Below are positions 41,926-52,303 of a stretch of DNA of 64,000 nt, piece by piece; the stretch's first letter is position 1; every line of letters begins with the position of its first letter. Location of the stretch: contig CP154955.1 of the NCBI GenBank assembly GCA_039621445.1, positions 53,615,962 through 53,679,961 of the forward strand, written 5' to 3'. The notes below the pieces were generated by a model. It ran no database searches. It was not told the origin of the DNA and worked only from the letters and a program-made list of their open reading frames with translations. Position numbers and translations under genes: made by a program. The stretch is from Euglena gracilis. Its lineage: Eukaryota; Euglenida; Euglenophyceae; Euglenales.

Positions 41926-42041
41926 AAGTGTCGTTGCACACAACACAGGACACCACATATACAACACAGGAGCCACATCGGAAGAGGTTGGGAAAGCAAC
42001 CTTCACACCATGCAGGTTTCACCCTTTGGAGGGCGTCCATG

Positions 42042-42095
42042 GCCGTACCGTGGGAGGAGGTGGCATCTGCAGGTTGGCCAGGCGCAGCATGGCTG
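42042..42095 (-). CDS. MLRLANLQMPPPPT exon-like fragment
   Basis: On the minus strand CTTTTTTCAG|CC ATG, then MLRLANLQMPPPPT and a donor ACG|GTACGG. Close to MMRLGNLAECQMPQPP at 3131 (minus), so the same gene family. Confidence 0.4.
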
Positions 42096-42230
42096 AAAAA
42101 AGGTTAGGGCAGGGTGAAGAGGAGAAAACGCCAAAAGTTTCACAAAAAAAAACTTCAAAAGTGAACACGTTGATTTGGCACTGTACACGTGGACGTACAT
42201 GGTTCAGGCCACGGTTTTTGACGGTCAACC

Positions 42231-42840
42231 CGCATGAAGTGGTCAGGTCCGAAGACCTTGGCGTTTTCGGAACCGGTCAGGCCATCCCCCTCGGTGCCAC
42301 CGAAGCCCGGCTGGTGGTGGCAGACCGCCTTGTTTCCAGGTGCGCATTTTCTGCCGGTGGGCTGGTATGCCGGGGGCCAGCTCCTTCTAGGAAGGCAAGT
42401 CATGGCCCCTTGGGCGCCCTCGAGTGTGCCCACACCCGAGGAGCGGCCCGTGTGCTCCAGTTGCCCAGGATTGGGGGGCTTGTGGCACAACCCCTTCTGC
42501 TTGGCATGGCATGGTCACCCCTCTCCACGGGCTACCCCATCACCTTTTTCCCCAAGAGATTGGCCAACCTTCCTGGAGCGACCTGCCTGTGGGGGGCCTT
42601 GCTCATATTTGTAAACCGCCTGAGCTGGCAGGAGCACCTTCCCTCCCAAACTCCAAGCCCCATGCCGTTCTGACAATGAGAGGAAGTGCTGGAAGGTCCC
42701 CTGAGCCCAGCCGTGGAAGGCTCGCAGGCCCTGGGTGCCCGCGAGACGGAGCCCGAGGACCTGTTCCACTGGGGAGGCACATTACGGGAGAAAATTGTGG
42801 CTTCCTTCGGTGGGAGTTGAGTCCTTCTGGAAACCTCAGT
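42231..42840 (+). CDS. possible coding region, unknown function
   Basis: Two protein-like stretches with GC-ending codons. One (about 42231-42440) reads EVVRSEDLGVFGTGQAIPLG and ATEARLVVADRLVSR. The other (about 42682-42822) reads EEVLEGPLSPAVEGSQALGA, RETEPEDLFHWGGTLREK and IVASFGGS-stop after an AGAG acceptor-like site. They are in different frames and would need splicing. Opposite-strand frames also exist. No family recognised. Confidence 0.35.
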
Positions 42841-43356
42841 TCTCCCAAGCCTAACCGCAGGGGGGGGGGGTCGCAAATGGGTTTTTTCCCCCTTCAGCCG
42901 CAGGACCGGACAAGCAAGGCCGAGGCATGTTGCTTTTGAAAACAAAGAGCGAATTTAAAAACTGGTCATTAGGCTCCGAGCAAAGCGTACCATTGAAAAG
43001 GGGGGCATCCAATTGCGAAATCGCAAAAAAAAGCAGGTGCTGGCTGGAAAAATGAAAGAAAGTTGCTGGCTGGTCGCAACCCCCCAAGGGGGTGATCCCC
43101 TAGCTTAGAGAAACCCCCTGTTCACAGAGAATTCCCAACTGTGATCTTTTTGGTGTGTGAATAAAGGGCCATGGGATGGAGTCTATATCGAGAACCGTGT
43201 CCCAGAGGCCGGTTCGGGCGTGAACAATGGCGTCACAATCTTGGCTGAGGAATCACGGCCAATTTTGCCCCAAACCCCCATGTTTGGGGCAGTTTTGGGC
43301 GACTTCGGCCCATTGGCCGCCGGTCGAAATTGGCAGATTCTGCATTTCTGAAGCCA

Positions 43357-43960
43357 AGTTACCCATCAATCGAAAGGTCTTCTCAAGGGCTTTCATGCTT
43401 AGGGCTTAGGGCTCAGCAGATGGCCTTAGAATTCAGCCATAATGAACATAGCTCTTATTTTCAGCGATAGTGTATTCCAAAATCTTAATTTGTCAAATCC
43501 CACAGCTCAGGTTGCATCGTGCATATCAAACGAAAGCTCTCTCTGAGACCTGTCGCTTGGAACCCACAGAACTCAGCCACAATTCACAGCGCTCTTAGAA
43601 TCAGCGATCGCACTTTCCGACCCTGTTTGCAAATTTGAAATTCCACTTTTCAGCTGCCATGTTGCCCACCGATTGAAAGCTCTTCTCCAGGGCTTTCAGC
43701 AGATGGCCTTGGATTTCTGCCACGCTGCATGACATTCTTCTATTTCAGAAATTCTTCAAAATTGGCCGAAAGAAAATTGTTGTTCAAAAAAACCCAAATT
43801 CTGGCAAAAGACCCCCAAAACCTGCTCAAATATGATTACCACATGTCTACAAACCCTTTTGGACACTTTTTGGCACTTTTTATTTTGGGTCCCCCAGGCG
43901 CCGGTTTCATGCCTGAACCGGCGTCTGGGATGCCGGTTCGGGCGTGAACCGGGAGCCCCC
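43357..43960 (+). repeat. GAAAGCTCTT repeat family copy
   Basis: Same order of phrases as 4.2-5.5 kb, ending in CGCCGGTTTCATGCCTGAAC and GATGCCGGTTCGGGC modules. Contains a short GCTTAGGGCTTAGGGCTC stretch (43398-43415). Confidence 0.75.
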
Positions 43961-44357
43961 AGACAGGTTTCACTGCCAAAGTTATTGTTGCATCAGGCAG
44001 GTGAAGAGCCCAATCGTAAGGGGATGCCAGGGAGGAGAGGGTGGTGGGGTTTGAAATCCAACCTGGACGGAAGAAAAAAATATCTGGCCATTAAAATTTT
44101 TTTAATGGCCGGAGAATGGCCATTCCCAAAACCCAACCAGCTGCCCACAGTCCCCTCCTATAGTGCATCTTCACCATTCCTTCAGAGAAACCTGAAATTA
44201 CACATGTCACATACCACGCCTTCCCCTAGAATGTCCCGTGCAGGGGTTGGGGGGGGAGTGCACCTTGGAGGCTGGAAAATTTGGGCTGGCTGGAAAAAGG
44301 CTGCTGGCTGACCCCCTCCTTTGGGGTCCCGGGCTGGAGTTGAAAATAATCTTCGAA

Positions 44358-44575
44358 CACATTTTCAGCTCGGTATTCAGTGTTTTAGATACCCAACCCC
44401 CCTGATCCAACAATTTTCTACAGAAAATTTGCTGTGGATTGATACTATTTCCGCTGTCAGGGACAGGCTGATTTTGTTATTACCCCTCTTGATGGTGTGC
44501 AGTATTGATTTAGCCAGAATTTTCAGCTGTGTTGCACTGTTGGCTACACAGCCATACATCATAATTCCACGTTAA
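44358..44575 (+). CDS. possible 3' exon, hydrophobic C terminus
   Basis: Acceptor ACACATTTTCAG at 44369, then LGIQCFRYPTPLIQQFSTEN, LLWIDTISAVRDRLI and a hydrophobic LLLPLLMVCSIDLARIF..CVALLATQPYIII end with stop. It could be the last exon of a membrane protein. No upstream exon is identified, and the region can also be read as part of a repeat flank. Confidence 0.35.
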
Positions 44576-44779
44576 GGATGGCATGCGCCTTAGTGGGAGG
44601 CTGTTCTAGTCATCACCTCGCCTTATGTCCCTGAACCCTCTTTCAATACTATGTTCAAAAAACACAGGCCATGCTTTTGCTTTGTTGCAAACCAAAAAAT
44701 TAATGGTAGAACTTTGGTTGAAGTTCCTGTGTTTCGCTTTGTCCATGACCTGGGTGCACGCCGATAGAAATGGCATTGC

Positions 44780-45115
44780 AGACAATGGGGGTGTACCCCC
44801 CGCGACCCCCCCCCCCGCAACCCCCCCGCGACCCCTCCGCGACACAGACATCTGGAGGGTATCCGGATCCTGGTGGAAGCCAAAAATAGCACCTTAATTA
44901 GGAATTGGCACCCAAATTAGGAATCAAAATTGCCAAAAATGTGTGATAAATTCCTAATTGGATCAATTTTTGGATCCAAAAATTCTAAAAATAGGTCACA
45001 TGTGACGTTGTATGTCAGGTCACACTGGTCACACGTGACCCCTCAAAACTGCCATGTTCCCCCCGCGCCCCCTCCCACGCCCCCCCCCCGCCCCCCCCCC
45101 CCCCCGCGACTCATA
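44780..45115 (-). repeat. inverted copy of the 18690-18960 repeat
   Basis: Shares, in reverse order, GCACCCAAATTAGGAATCAA, AATTGCCAAAAATGTGTGAT and GGTCACACTGGTCACACGTG, plus C tracts at both ends, with the right part of the 18082-19029 element. Confidence 0.75.
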
Positions 45116-45348
45116 CACCCCCAATGATCAAGCCCATCATTGTTGTGAACCAAGGCCGGTCAACAAACGGCGCACGACGACTAGCAGCAAGGACTGCTTT
45201 CAAACATAGACTGTCCGATGGCGGCGTCCAGTCATTTGCCGAAGATGAGAACTTGACTATGATGAAATGAAGCAGCAAATGGACTGCCAGGGAAACAAAA
45301 GTGGAGGGAGCCATCATATCAACTTGACACGCTGTTGCATGATTATCA

Positions 45349-46158
45349 TCAATCAATCAGTTTTGGTGTGACGACGGACAGGAAGTGCTTTTTGCAGTCA
45401 AGGATCATTGAAGCCGCGAACCCCTGGGTCGGGAACAAACCAAATGTTTTGTTATGGTTCTTAACGCCGCTGCTGCTGTCGCATACTAGCACAGCTCGAT
45501 CGAGCCAGAGGAAGGCTTGCACAATTTTCATTAAGACATCTATACTGACTGAATGCTTTGTGCCGGCAGCCGCAGCAGGCAAGCAAAACTTCGACTGGCT
45601 GATGATATCGTCACACAGCCTCGTCGTTATCAGTAGGGCGTCGCTGAAGGCTTGGTCACGACTGGTCGGTGGCAGTCCTGCTGTAATGGAAGAAGATGCC
45701 GTATTCTCGGATCAGGCTTGTGCTCAGTCGGGTGCCTGCCCCACGGGGGGGGGGTGCTAGGGGCAGGCACCCCATAGCACCCGATCTGACCACCCCCCCC
45801 TGGGGGGGGTAGGGTTTTGGGGGGTGCCTGCCCCTAGCAGGCACCCCCCTCCGACCCCGGAAAAGGCCATTTTCAATGAAAATTTTCTGGGTCCCCCCTG
45901 CCCGGAAAAGGCCATTTTCAATGAAAATTTTCTGGGTCCCCCCTGGACCCCTCCCCCCCCCCCGGGTGGTGTGCCTGCTAGGGGCAGGCACCCTATAGCA
46001 CCCCCCCTCCCCCCCGGTTGGTAAGCACAAGCGGATCGTGAGAGGAGCAATGCCTCCGCCGATCTCAGTGATCTTTCGCACCACAATGCGAACGCTTCTG
46101 CTTGCTCTTGGGGAGGAGGATGATTCGCGGCATCGAGATCGCAAAAATGTCCAACAAA
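45349..46158 (-). CDS. unknown protein, two deduced exons (C-terminal part)
   Basis: Exon 46158-46029 follows acceptor GATTGGCAG and reads QFVGHFCDLDAANHPPPQEQ after the shared Q, then AEAFALWCERSLRSAEALLL. Donor GCTT|GTGCTTACC, phase 1. Exon 45680-45349 follows CATCTTCTTCCATTACAG and reads SGLPPTSRDQAFSDALLITT, RLCDDIISQSKFCLPAAAAG, TKHSVSIDVLMKIVQAFLWL, DRAVLVCDSSSGVKNHNKTF, ending SVVTPKLID-stop (45349-45351). Phases match and the join is protein-like. The 348 bp intron holds a C/G-tract palindrome (45733-46020). The 5' exons are not identified. I recognise no family. Confidence 0.62.
45733..46032. repeat. palindromic element within the minus-strand gene's intron
   Basis: Outer inverted words GCTTGTGCT (45717) and AGCACAAGC (46024), GGTGCCTGCCCC modules, and a direct doublet of GGAAAAGGCCATTTTCAATG (45859 and 45904). 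It fills the intron almost end to end. Confidence 0.65.
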
Positions 46159-46159
46159 C

Positions 46160-47357
46160 TGCCAATCATGCAAAAATTGATTTTTTTTTACCCCTAAAAT
46201 GTCTTGGTCGGCTTTTTCCCGATTTGAACCATTTCTGCCCAGTTTTGGCACATTTTGTACCCCCGAAAGCGAAAAACCTGTTACCGTCCAGCCACCCAAA
46301 GGCCAACTGGAAAAAATCTCGTTGATGGGGGAAAGGGGGGGTCTGGCTGGCTGGACCCCCCCTGGGGGTGGGGTAAATTTCTTTCCGATCCTATTCCCTA
46401 TCCTATCCTAGGGGGTTTTCCTTCTACATTCTGCTGAGAAAGTTCCAACCCAGCTGGATTTGGACCTTTTTTATTGCTGTTTTTGAGGTGCCTGCCAGGT
46501 CCAGCTGCCAGCCAGCAAACCCCCATCTGGACTTTCCATTCCCAAGGGTGGAAGGTCCAGAGGGGGTTCGCCGGCTGGCAGCCAGCACCCTTTTTCACCC
46601 TGCCCGCAGACCCCCCCCCTGGGGTTCTTGAGAAAACCCCTGCTTGTGAAGGCAAATTTTTTCGAAAGAAAACCTGCAATTTCCAAGCAGGCTTTCTTGT
46701 TCATCTTCGCCCCTCACCTTCTGGCCATCACCAGGTGTTACGCCTTTTCGTTTTATGGATGTGGATGACTCCAGCAACCCATTCTGAGGATGGATGGGGA
46801 CATCCTCTTGTACCAAACCTTCACATTGTGCTCACAGTGCATGGTGGCTCGGGGTAAGAGCCCAAAGTGGATGGTGGCCAAGGTGTGAAGGAAGTGATTT
46901 GTAAGGTGTCCAGTGTTTCAATGGACGTTTGAACGTGGTGGATTGCAGCCTGAGGCCTTGAACTGGTAACCTGGACATCCTTGGTGCCTTGCTTGCAAGT
47001 CTATTTTTTTTTGAGTTTGTCAATGTTGTGGTTTTCTTGTGAAAGGTCACAGGTTTGAAGGTCAAAAACAGCCCGAAAAATGTCAAATTTTCAAAGTGAA
47101 AGTTTCGATTTTTTTTTGAGCATGAACCCGAAGAGGGTTGCGGGGGGGGGGGGAATGGGTGCATTCCTAATCAGTGGCAAGGGTTTAAGGTGGAGGGAGG
47201 TGGTAGGGAGGGGGCCCCCCATGTCAACAACACATACCCTAAACGTTGGCGTGTCTTGGACAAGGGGCGGATTTCCATTTCCACTGAGGTGAGCGGGTTT
47301 TCAGCTGACATTGTTTATGGATAGCATTATTTCCACGGCAGTGCCCATTTATGTCAG
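46160..47357. other. no firm gene
   Basis: GCTGGCTGGACCCCCCC repeat debris at 46340-46640. A + strand reading near 46800-46850 (PLVPNLHIVLTVHGG) is too short to call. Further exons of the minus-strand gene might lie here. Confidence 0.35.
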
Positions 47358-47501
47358 TTGATTTCCAAGCTAATGAACTTTCCACTGAGGAATGATTTGC
47401 ACCTAACTGTTGAAACAGACAAGGATCCAACCACGATCGTCAAATTTTGGGCAATGCTAAATAATGCCAACAGTTCTAATATCCAAAGTGGGGAGCAAAA
47501 G
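47358..47501 (+). CDS. exon-like stretch (LISKLMNFPLRNDLHLTVE)
   Basis: Acceptor TTATGTCAG|TTG, 48 codons in phase 0 (FPLRNDLHLTVETDKDPTTI, VKFWAMLNNANSSNIQSGEQ, K) and an excellent donor AAG|GTCAGT. Unidentified, partners not found. Confidence 0.5.
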
Positions 47502-47716
47502 GTCAGTCAATTTTTAGCCTACATGGCCATTATTGTGGGCCAAATGGCATTATTTTGGGGAAAGTGGCCATTGTTTTTCATCACATATTTGAAGCACGTG
47601 CAAAAAAAGTTGACATTTGTTTGGACATTTTTCGGATATTTTCAAAAATCACTTTTTGTGCTTGGATTTCGAAAAAAACCTTTAAAAATTACCAAAAATG
47701 ACCCCTTTGGGTTGTC

Positions 47717-48723
47717 GGCGCATGGCGGTAGACTGGGGGGGGGTAGTGGGTAGTCGGCCGACTACCCAATTGGTCGGCCGATTTGGCCTGGTCGGTAGCT
47801 AGTCGGCGAGACGGGGTGGGGGGGGATAGTGGGTAGTCGGCCAACAACCCACTCTGATGTACTAACGGGTCAAACCCGCCGACTTTTAAGCCCCCCCCAT
47901 GAAGAAAATTGTATGCAAACTAGTCGGTGGCTAGTCGGTGGTCATAAAAATGGTCTGTGGCGGGCCCAAATCACCCGGAAATGGTCCGGAATGGGTCCAA
48001 ATAAGTGCCGTACACCAACATAAACACCCTCAGATGGAAATCTTTGGTCGGTGGGGGTCGGTGGGCCCTTGATGGGGGTCCGGAGGGGTAAAAAACCAAT
48101 GATGAAAAGGGATTACCTGAAAATCCTTTAGAAATGCAAGCATTCTGCATCACGAGAGGCAGAAAACTCCCCCCTCCACCCCCATCCGAGCCTCAAATGA
48201 CTCTATGTTGGCAACATACTTGGAGGGCTAAGTCGTTTTTGTGGCTCACTTTGGCATAGGTGGGGGGGGGGCTCCGCCCCCACCCCCCCCCTCAAATAAC
48301 AAAATCCCTTCTATGTTGGCAACATACTTGGAGGCCAAAGTCCTTTTTGTGCGAAATTTGACTTATATTGAAAATCCAAAGGGGAGAGGTGTTCTTTTGC
48401 CAAAAGTGGCCCAAAATGGACATTTCCCCCCCAAGATTCACCCCCGATTGGGAGGGTTTTGGAGCCCCCCCAATCCGATTTGGGGGGTTTTGGTTGTTGA
48501 GGTGATTTGGACAAACGTTTTTTTTTTCAGGGGGGGGGCTTAAAAGTCGGCGGTTTTGACCCGTTAGTACATCAGAGTGGGTAGTCGGCCGACTAATCGG
48601 CCGACTACCCACTACCCCCCCCCCCCAGTCTCGACGACTAGCTACCGACTAGACGTAGTCGGCCGACCAATTGGGTAGTCGGCCGACTACGCTCTACCCC
48701 CCCCCAGTCTACCATTTGGCACT
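47717..48723 (+). mobile_element. Mutator-like element, second copy, 9 bp TSD
   Basis: A 1007 bp element with ends GGCGCATGGCGGTAGACTGG and CCCAGTCTACCATTTGGCAC. TIRs of about 190 bp have TAGTCGGCCGACTA palindromes. Target duplications TGGGTTGTC (47708-47716) and TGGGTTGTG (48724-48732) differ only at the last base. The interior is the 33296 element's interior in reverse order, with about two of the 110 bp units. Confidence 0.9.
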
Positions 48724-49620
48724 TGGGTTGTGAAGGGTTGCTGGGAATAGCTGGGCAGGGAATTGGGTCCTCCTGAGCTGTATCCCCCCTTACTTAGCTA
48801 TGAGGGTCCTGGGGATGGGTACATTGGCAGGGCATGTTGAGGTGGACTCCATGGCAAATATGTTGGCAGACCCTGGGTGAAGATGCCCCCTATCTTGGAA
48901 ACAAGTGCCCTGTCCTGAAATCATTCATTTGAAATCCGCTTTGGTTGGTTGGTTGGTTGGTTGGTTGGTCGCTCATGTCAGCCAAAACTTAGGGCAGGAG
49001 TGGGACCCAGGGAATAAGTGTTTAATGAAGCAAATTTTTGGTAAGAAACGTTTTTTGGGGGTTCTCAGAGAAATATGCTAGGGGCATTTTCGACCCTGGG
49101 GGGGGGTGTCAAGTTTCAGGGTTGCCAGTGGTTTGGCACACCCGCCGATGCCAAAGGCGCAATGGAGACGAACCCCCCCCCGGGGTGTGCCTGTTGTGCG
49201 CACACACCCCATAGCACAGACACCCCTCACCGGGGATGGGAGAAAGGAAGCCTGGATCTGGGAGCAAGCTTTGTGAGTTGTTTGGTGGCTGTTACTGAAT
49301 TGGATGCTGTTGTTGCAGGTGGTGGAGCGTGACCACAAGGTGTTCATCATTGCGCAGTGCCAACCAGAGGTTTTTTTAAGAAGAAATTCAGAATTTGGTT
49401 TTCATGACAATCTTCTTTACTCAGTTTTTTGGATATCTCTAAAAGTTGACAAGAAGGATTTTTCAAATGGCAGCCCTCAAAAACCCAGGCCTTAAGCTCG
49501 AATTGAAGCCCCAAATCATACACCCCAAAGTAATCTGCCGCCCTCAGGCTTGAGCCAACCCCCTCATGAAGGCGACCAAGGCAGAATTGGCAACAAGGTG
49601 GTGAAATCAAGGTTTAAAAG
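48724..49620. other. no firm gene
   Basis: A (GGTT)n microsatellite at 48940-48968 and C/G tracts with a small hairpin at 49099-49200. Otherwise unassigned. Confidence 0.4.
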
Positions 49621-49629
49621 ATCGTCCAT

Positions 49630-49985
49630 GTGAGTCCCCCAAATATAACCCTCCAAAGAATAACCCCCCCCCCAATATAAAGCCCCCCAAGGGGTTTGGT
49701 TTTGCTGTCCAAATATAAATCCTCCCCCGTGGAGCTAGACACTGGTGTCATCCAGGTGGATACCACATTTTTTTCCTCCAGAAATGCTCTGTTTTAGGTA
49801 AGAATTGCACATTTTTTTTGAAAATACGGGGTACACAACGAAAATTTGACATAAAATTGGTAATAGGCCACCCCAAAAAGTTTGATCCCCCCCCCCCGAG
49901 TGTAAAGCCGCCCCTCAGGGTCTTTAAATCCTGTCCAAATATAAAGTTGGGGGGGCTTTACATTTGGGGGGAGTTCACATTTCCA
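49630..49985. repeat. C-tract element with AATATAAAGCCCCCC core
   Basis: CCCCCCAATATAAAGCCCCCC, TGTCCAAATATAAA (twice), GTGTAAAGCCGCCC and the inverted GGGGGGCTTTACATTTGGGG. Architecture like the TAATTGAC family with a different core. Confidence 0.65.
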
Positions 49986-51534
49986 CCTTCTTCACTGAAC
50001 AAAGTTTCCAGTTAATAAACCCACTCTCTCTAAACAGTCTCTCGACCTCTGGCTTTTGGATGATTCAATGTTGGGGTGTGTGTTATCTGAGAGGGTTGGT
50101 TGCCCTCTTTGGTTGCAAAAAGGCTTCTGGTGGCGGCAGCATGGTCCCCAGTCTGCCTTGTACTCCGGGTGCAGCGACTTCTTCAAGGCTGCCCTCCATT
50201 ATGAGCCCTCATGACCATGCAACTGTGGACCCTTTCAATAATAGTTTTTTTGAATGTTATGAACGCTTCGTTGAAATATTTTCAAGAATTGTTTTTTTGA
50301 AACACAGACTCACCTTGGCAAAATGGCAGCATTGACAATGCGCAATCCCTCAAACAGAGGTGAGTTGGAATGGCGGGATCCAGCCTCTCATGCTCAAACA
50401 AAAATGGGGCTTGCCATTGCTTACCAGGGCGTTGCTTAAGAAAATTTGGCCCCACCCCTAGGGGGATTAGCAGCCTTTTACAGCCAGCAGCCTTTTTCCA
50501 GCTCCGGACCCCTCCCCCCCAGATCGGAAAAGGGCTGGCCAGGTAAATTTGTGGACAAAATTTTTTTGCACAATTGGCAGTTTTTTTTGGACATTTTTGC
50601 AGTTTCAATTTTTGGCACTTAGACGGCCGGGAATGCACTTTTCATTTTTGGTGGTTTTTTTGCGCACCTGCGCGTTCTTTTTTGACCAACTGCGTTGCCA
50701 TCACTTGACGGGGCGGCGCACCCGTCAAGCCGAGGTGATCAAGTGGGAATGCGTACCACGATTTCCGGCGTCCGAATATTTTTTTTGAGGAATCCGACTT
50801 TTTTCACTTTTGGGAGACCTGTTTTTGACCTCCGCTGGCAGGGGGAAACACCTCGTCAAGCGAAGCCGGTGCGACACGAAACGCTGTTTTTCGGGGCGGC
50901 ACGCTCCCCCCATTCCCCGGTGGCCTCGGTTTTGCGCAGGTGCGCATTCACCCCCCTCTCCGTCCCGGCCTTTTCCTGAAGTTTTGGGCGGTTATTATGG
51001 CTCCCGGGGGTGGTTGTGGGAAGGGGGCACTGTTGAATATCCGGTTAGAGTGGAGGGGAGGATCTGTGCCCTGTGATGGAAGCAGGGCAGGAGGGGGCGC
51101 TGGCCAATGTTTGTTGTGTTCGTGTAGTCTGCATTCAGAGAGTGGCGGGGGGGGGGGTGTTTAAATCCACAGAACATCCTCAGGCTGCCTGCTGTTTGCA
51201 TTCCACACAGGTGCACTGCACCCCTCTGTGACACATGCAGGCACAGCATCCCTCCAGTGGCGCACGCCGTCCGCTCCACATGTGCCTCCTCATAGGCACC
51301 ATGGCACATCACCATGTGGGACCACCTGTGTTTTGGTCTGACGTTTCGGATGGGGTGCTGGGTATGGATAGGGGGGGGCTGGCTTGCACTCCTTTCCTGT
51401 GTATCACTGGGTTTGAAAGCTACGGAGCAGAGTCCCGCTTCAACCCTTTCTGCCACAGACTACACCCTCCCGAACAGCCTCGCAAACAACATAAAATGGC
51501 TCCTCTCCGAGGTTGCATGAGGCACAAGAGCGCA

Positions 51535-51720
51535 CGTGCGCACTCTTGAGGCCATTCCTTCGCTGGCTGGCTGTGATTGTATCTGCAGGAGAGCAGGAGG
51601 GGAGCAGCGCTGGGCATCCACAAGAGTGCGCACCTGCGCATTTCATGAGGGGGAGTGCGCATTTTCTTTAGTGCGCAGAAAATTAGTGCGCAGAAAATGC
51701 GCAGGTGCACATTTTCTGTG
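51535..51720. repeat. TGCGCACxTGCGCA palindrome cluster
   Basis: Words GTGCGCACTC, GTGCGCACCTGCGCATTT, GTGCGCATTTTC, TGCGCAGAAAAT (twice) and TGCGCAGGTGCACATTTTC. Further copies lie at 50650, 50934, 51967, 52862, 52913, 52951, 53245 and 53275, all inside the 50618-53454 element. Confidence 0.8.
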
Positions 51721-51992
51721 TTGTGGGGAGCTGTGTCTCGCACTCCTGAACCCAGTGCCAGCACAGGATTGTGGAAGGGCTACCCCCATGGTGCACTGCT
51801 GGCCTTTTTGTCAGCGATTTCACAGGCGTTTCATTGCACAGGTGGATGCTGCCAGAGTAGGGTTTTATGTCTCCTGGGCTGTGCCTCCACCTTGTGTGCT
51901 GAGTTGTTGGGCATCGCCCTGTACAGCAACCTCCTACCAGGGTGCTTTGAGGGGAGACACAAGGGAATGCGCATGTGCGAATTCACCCCGAT

Positions 51993-52303
51993 CAGGGCGG
52001 TCCATAAGGGACGGGAAGTTTTTTTTTTTTTTCGTTAAGGACCGCCCCTTAAGGACCGCGCCCCCGACCAAGGATCACCGGGACTTGAACGGGGGTCGAA
52101 AACCAAAAAGTCGAAAAACGCAATTTTTGACACTATGGGCGGATGGGCGATGTTCCAAAAGGCCAGGAATCACTTTTTTTCCCGAAGTCGACCCGTTTCG
52201 GGCAAAATACGGCCACTTTTCGGTCATGGATTTTCAAAAAAATTTTCTCGGCTGTGCCGGGACGGGATTTTTTTTTTTTTTTTTTTGCTTAAGGACCGCC
52301 CTG
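51993..52303 (+). mobile_element. hAT-like MITE (CAGGGCGGTCC family), nested, 8 bp TSD
   Basis: A 311 bp element with ends CAGGGCGGTCC and GGACCGCCCTG and duplications ACCCCGAT at 51985-51992 and 52304-52311. It lies inside the 2.84 kb element, making a third nesting level. Confidence 0.95.

Noticed and set aside
41813-42040. Possible PHD-like finger on the minus strand (CGSC..CVVCNDTYHFVC)
   Set aside because: Spacing is not a proper PHD pattern, and a + strand exon with a GTAAGT donor overlaps it. Kept only as an alternative reading.
45733-46020. Minus-strand frame running through the intronic palindrome (GGxQGGPRKFSLKMAFSG twice)
   Set aside because: The duplicated reading is due to a direct repeat in the element. 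The spliced reading on either side is better.
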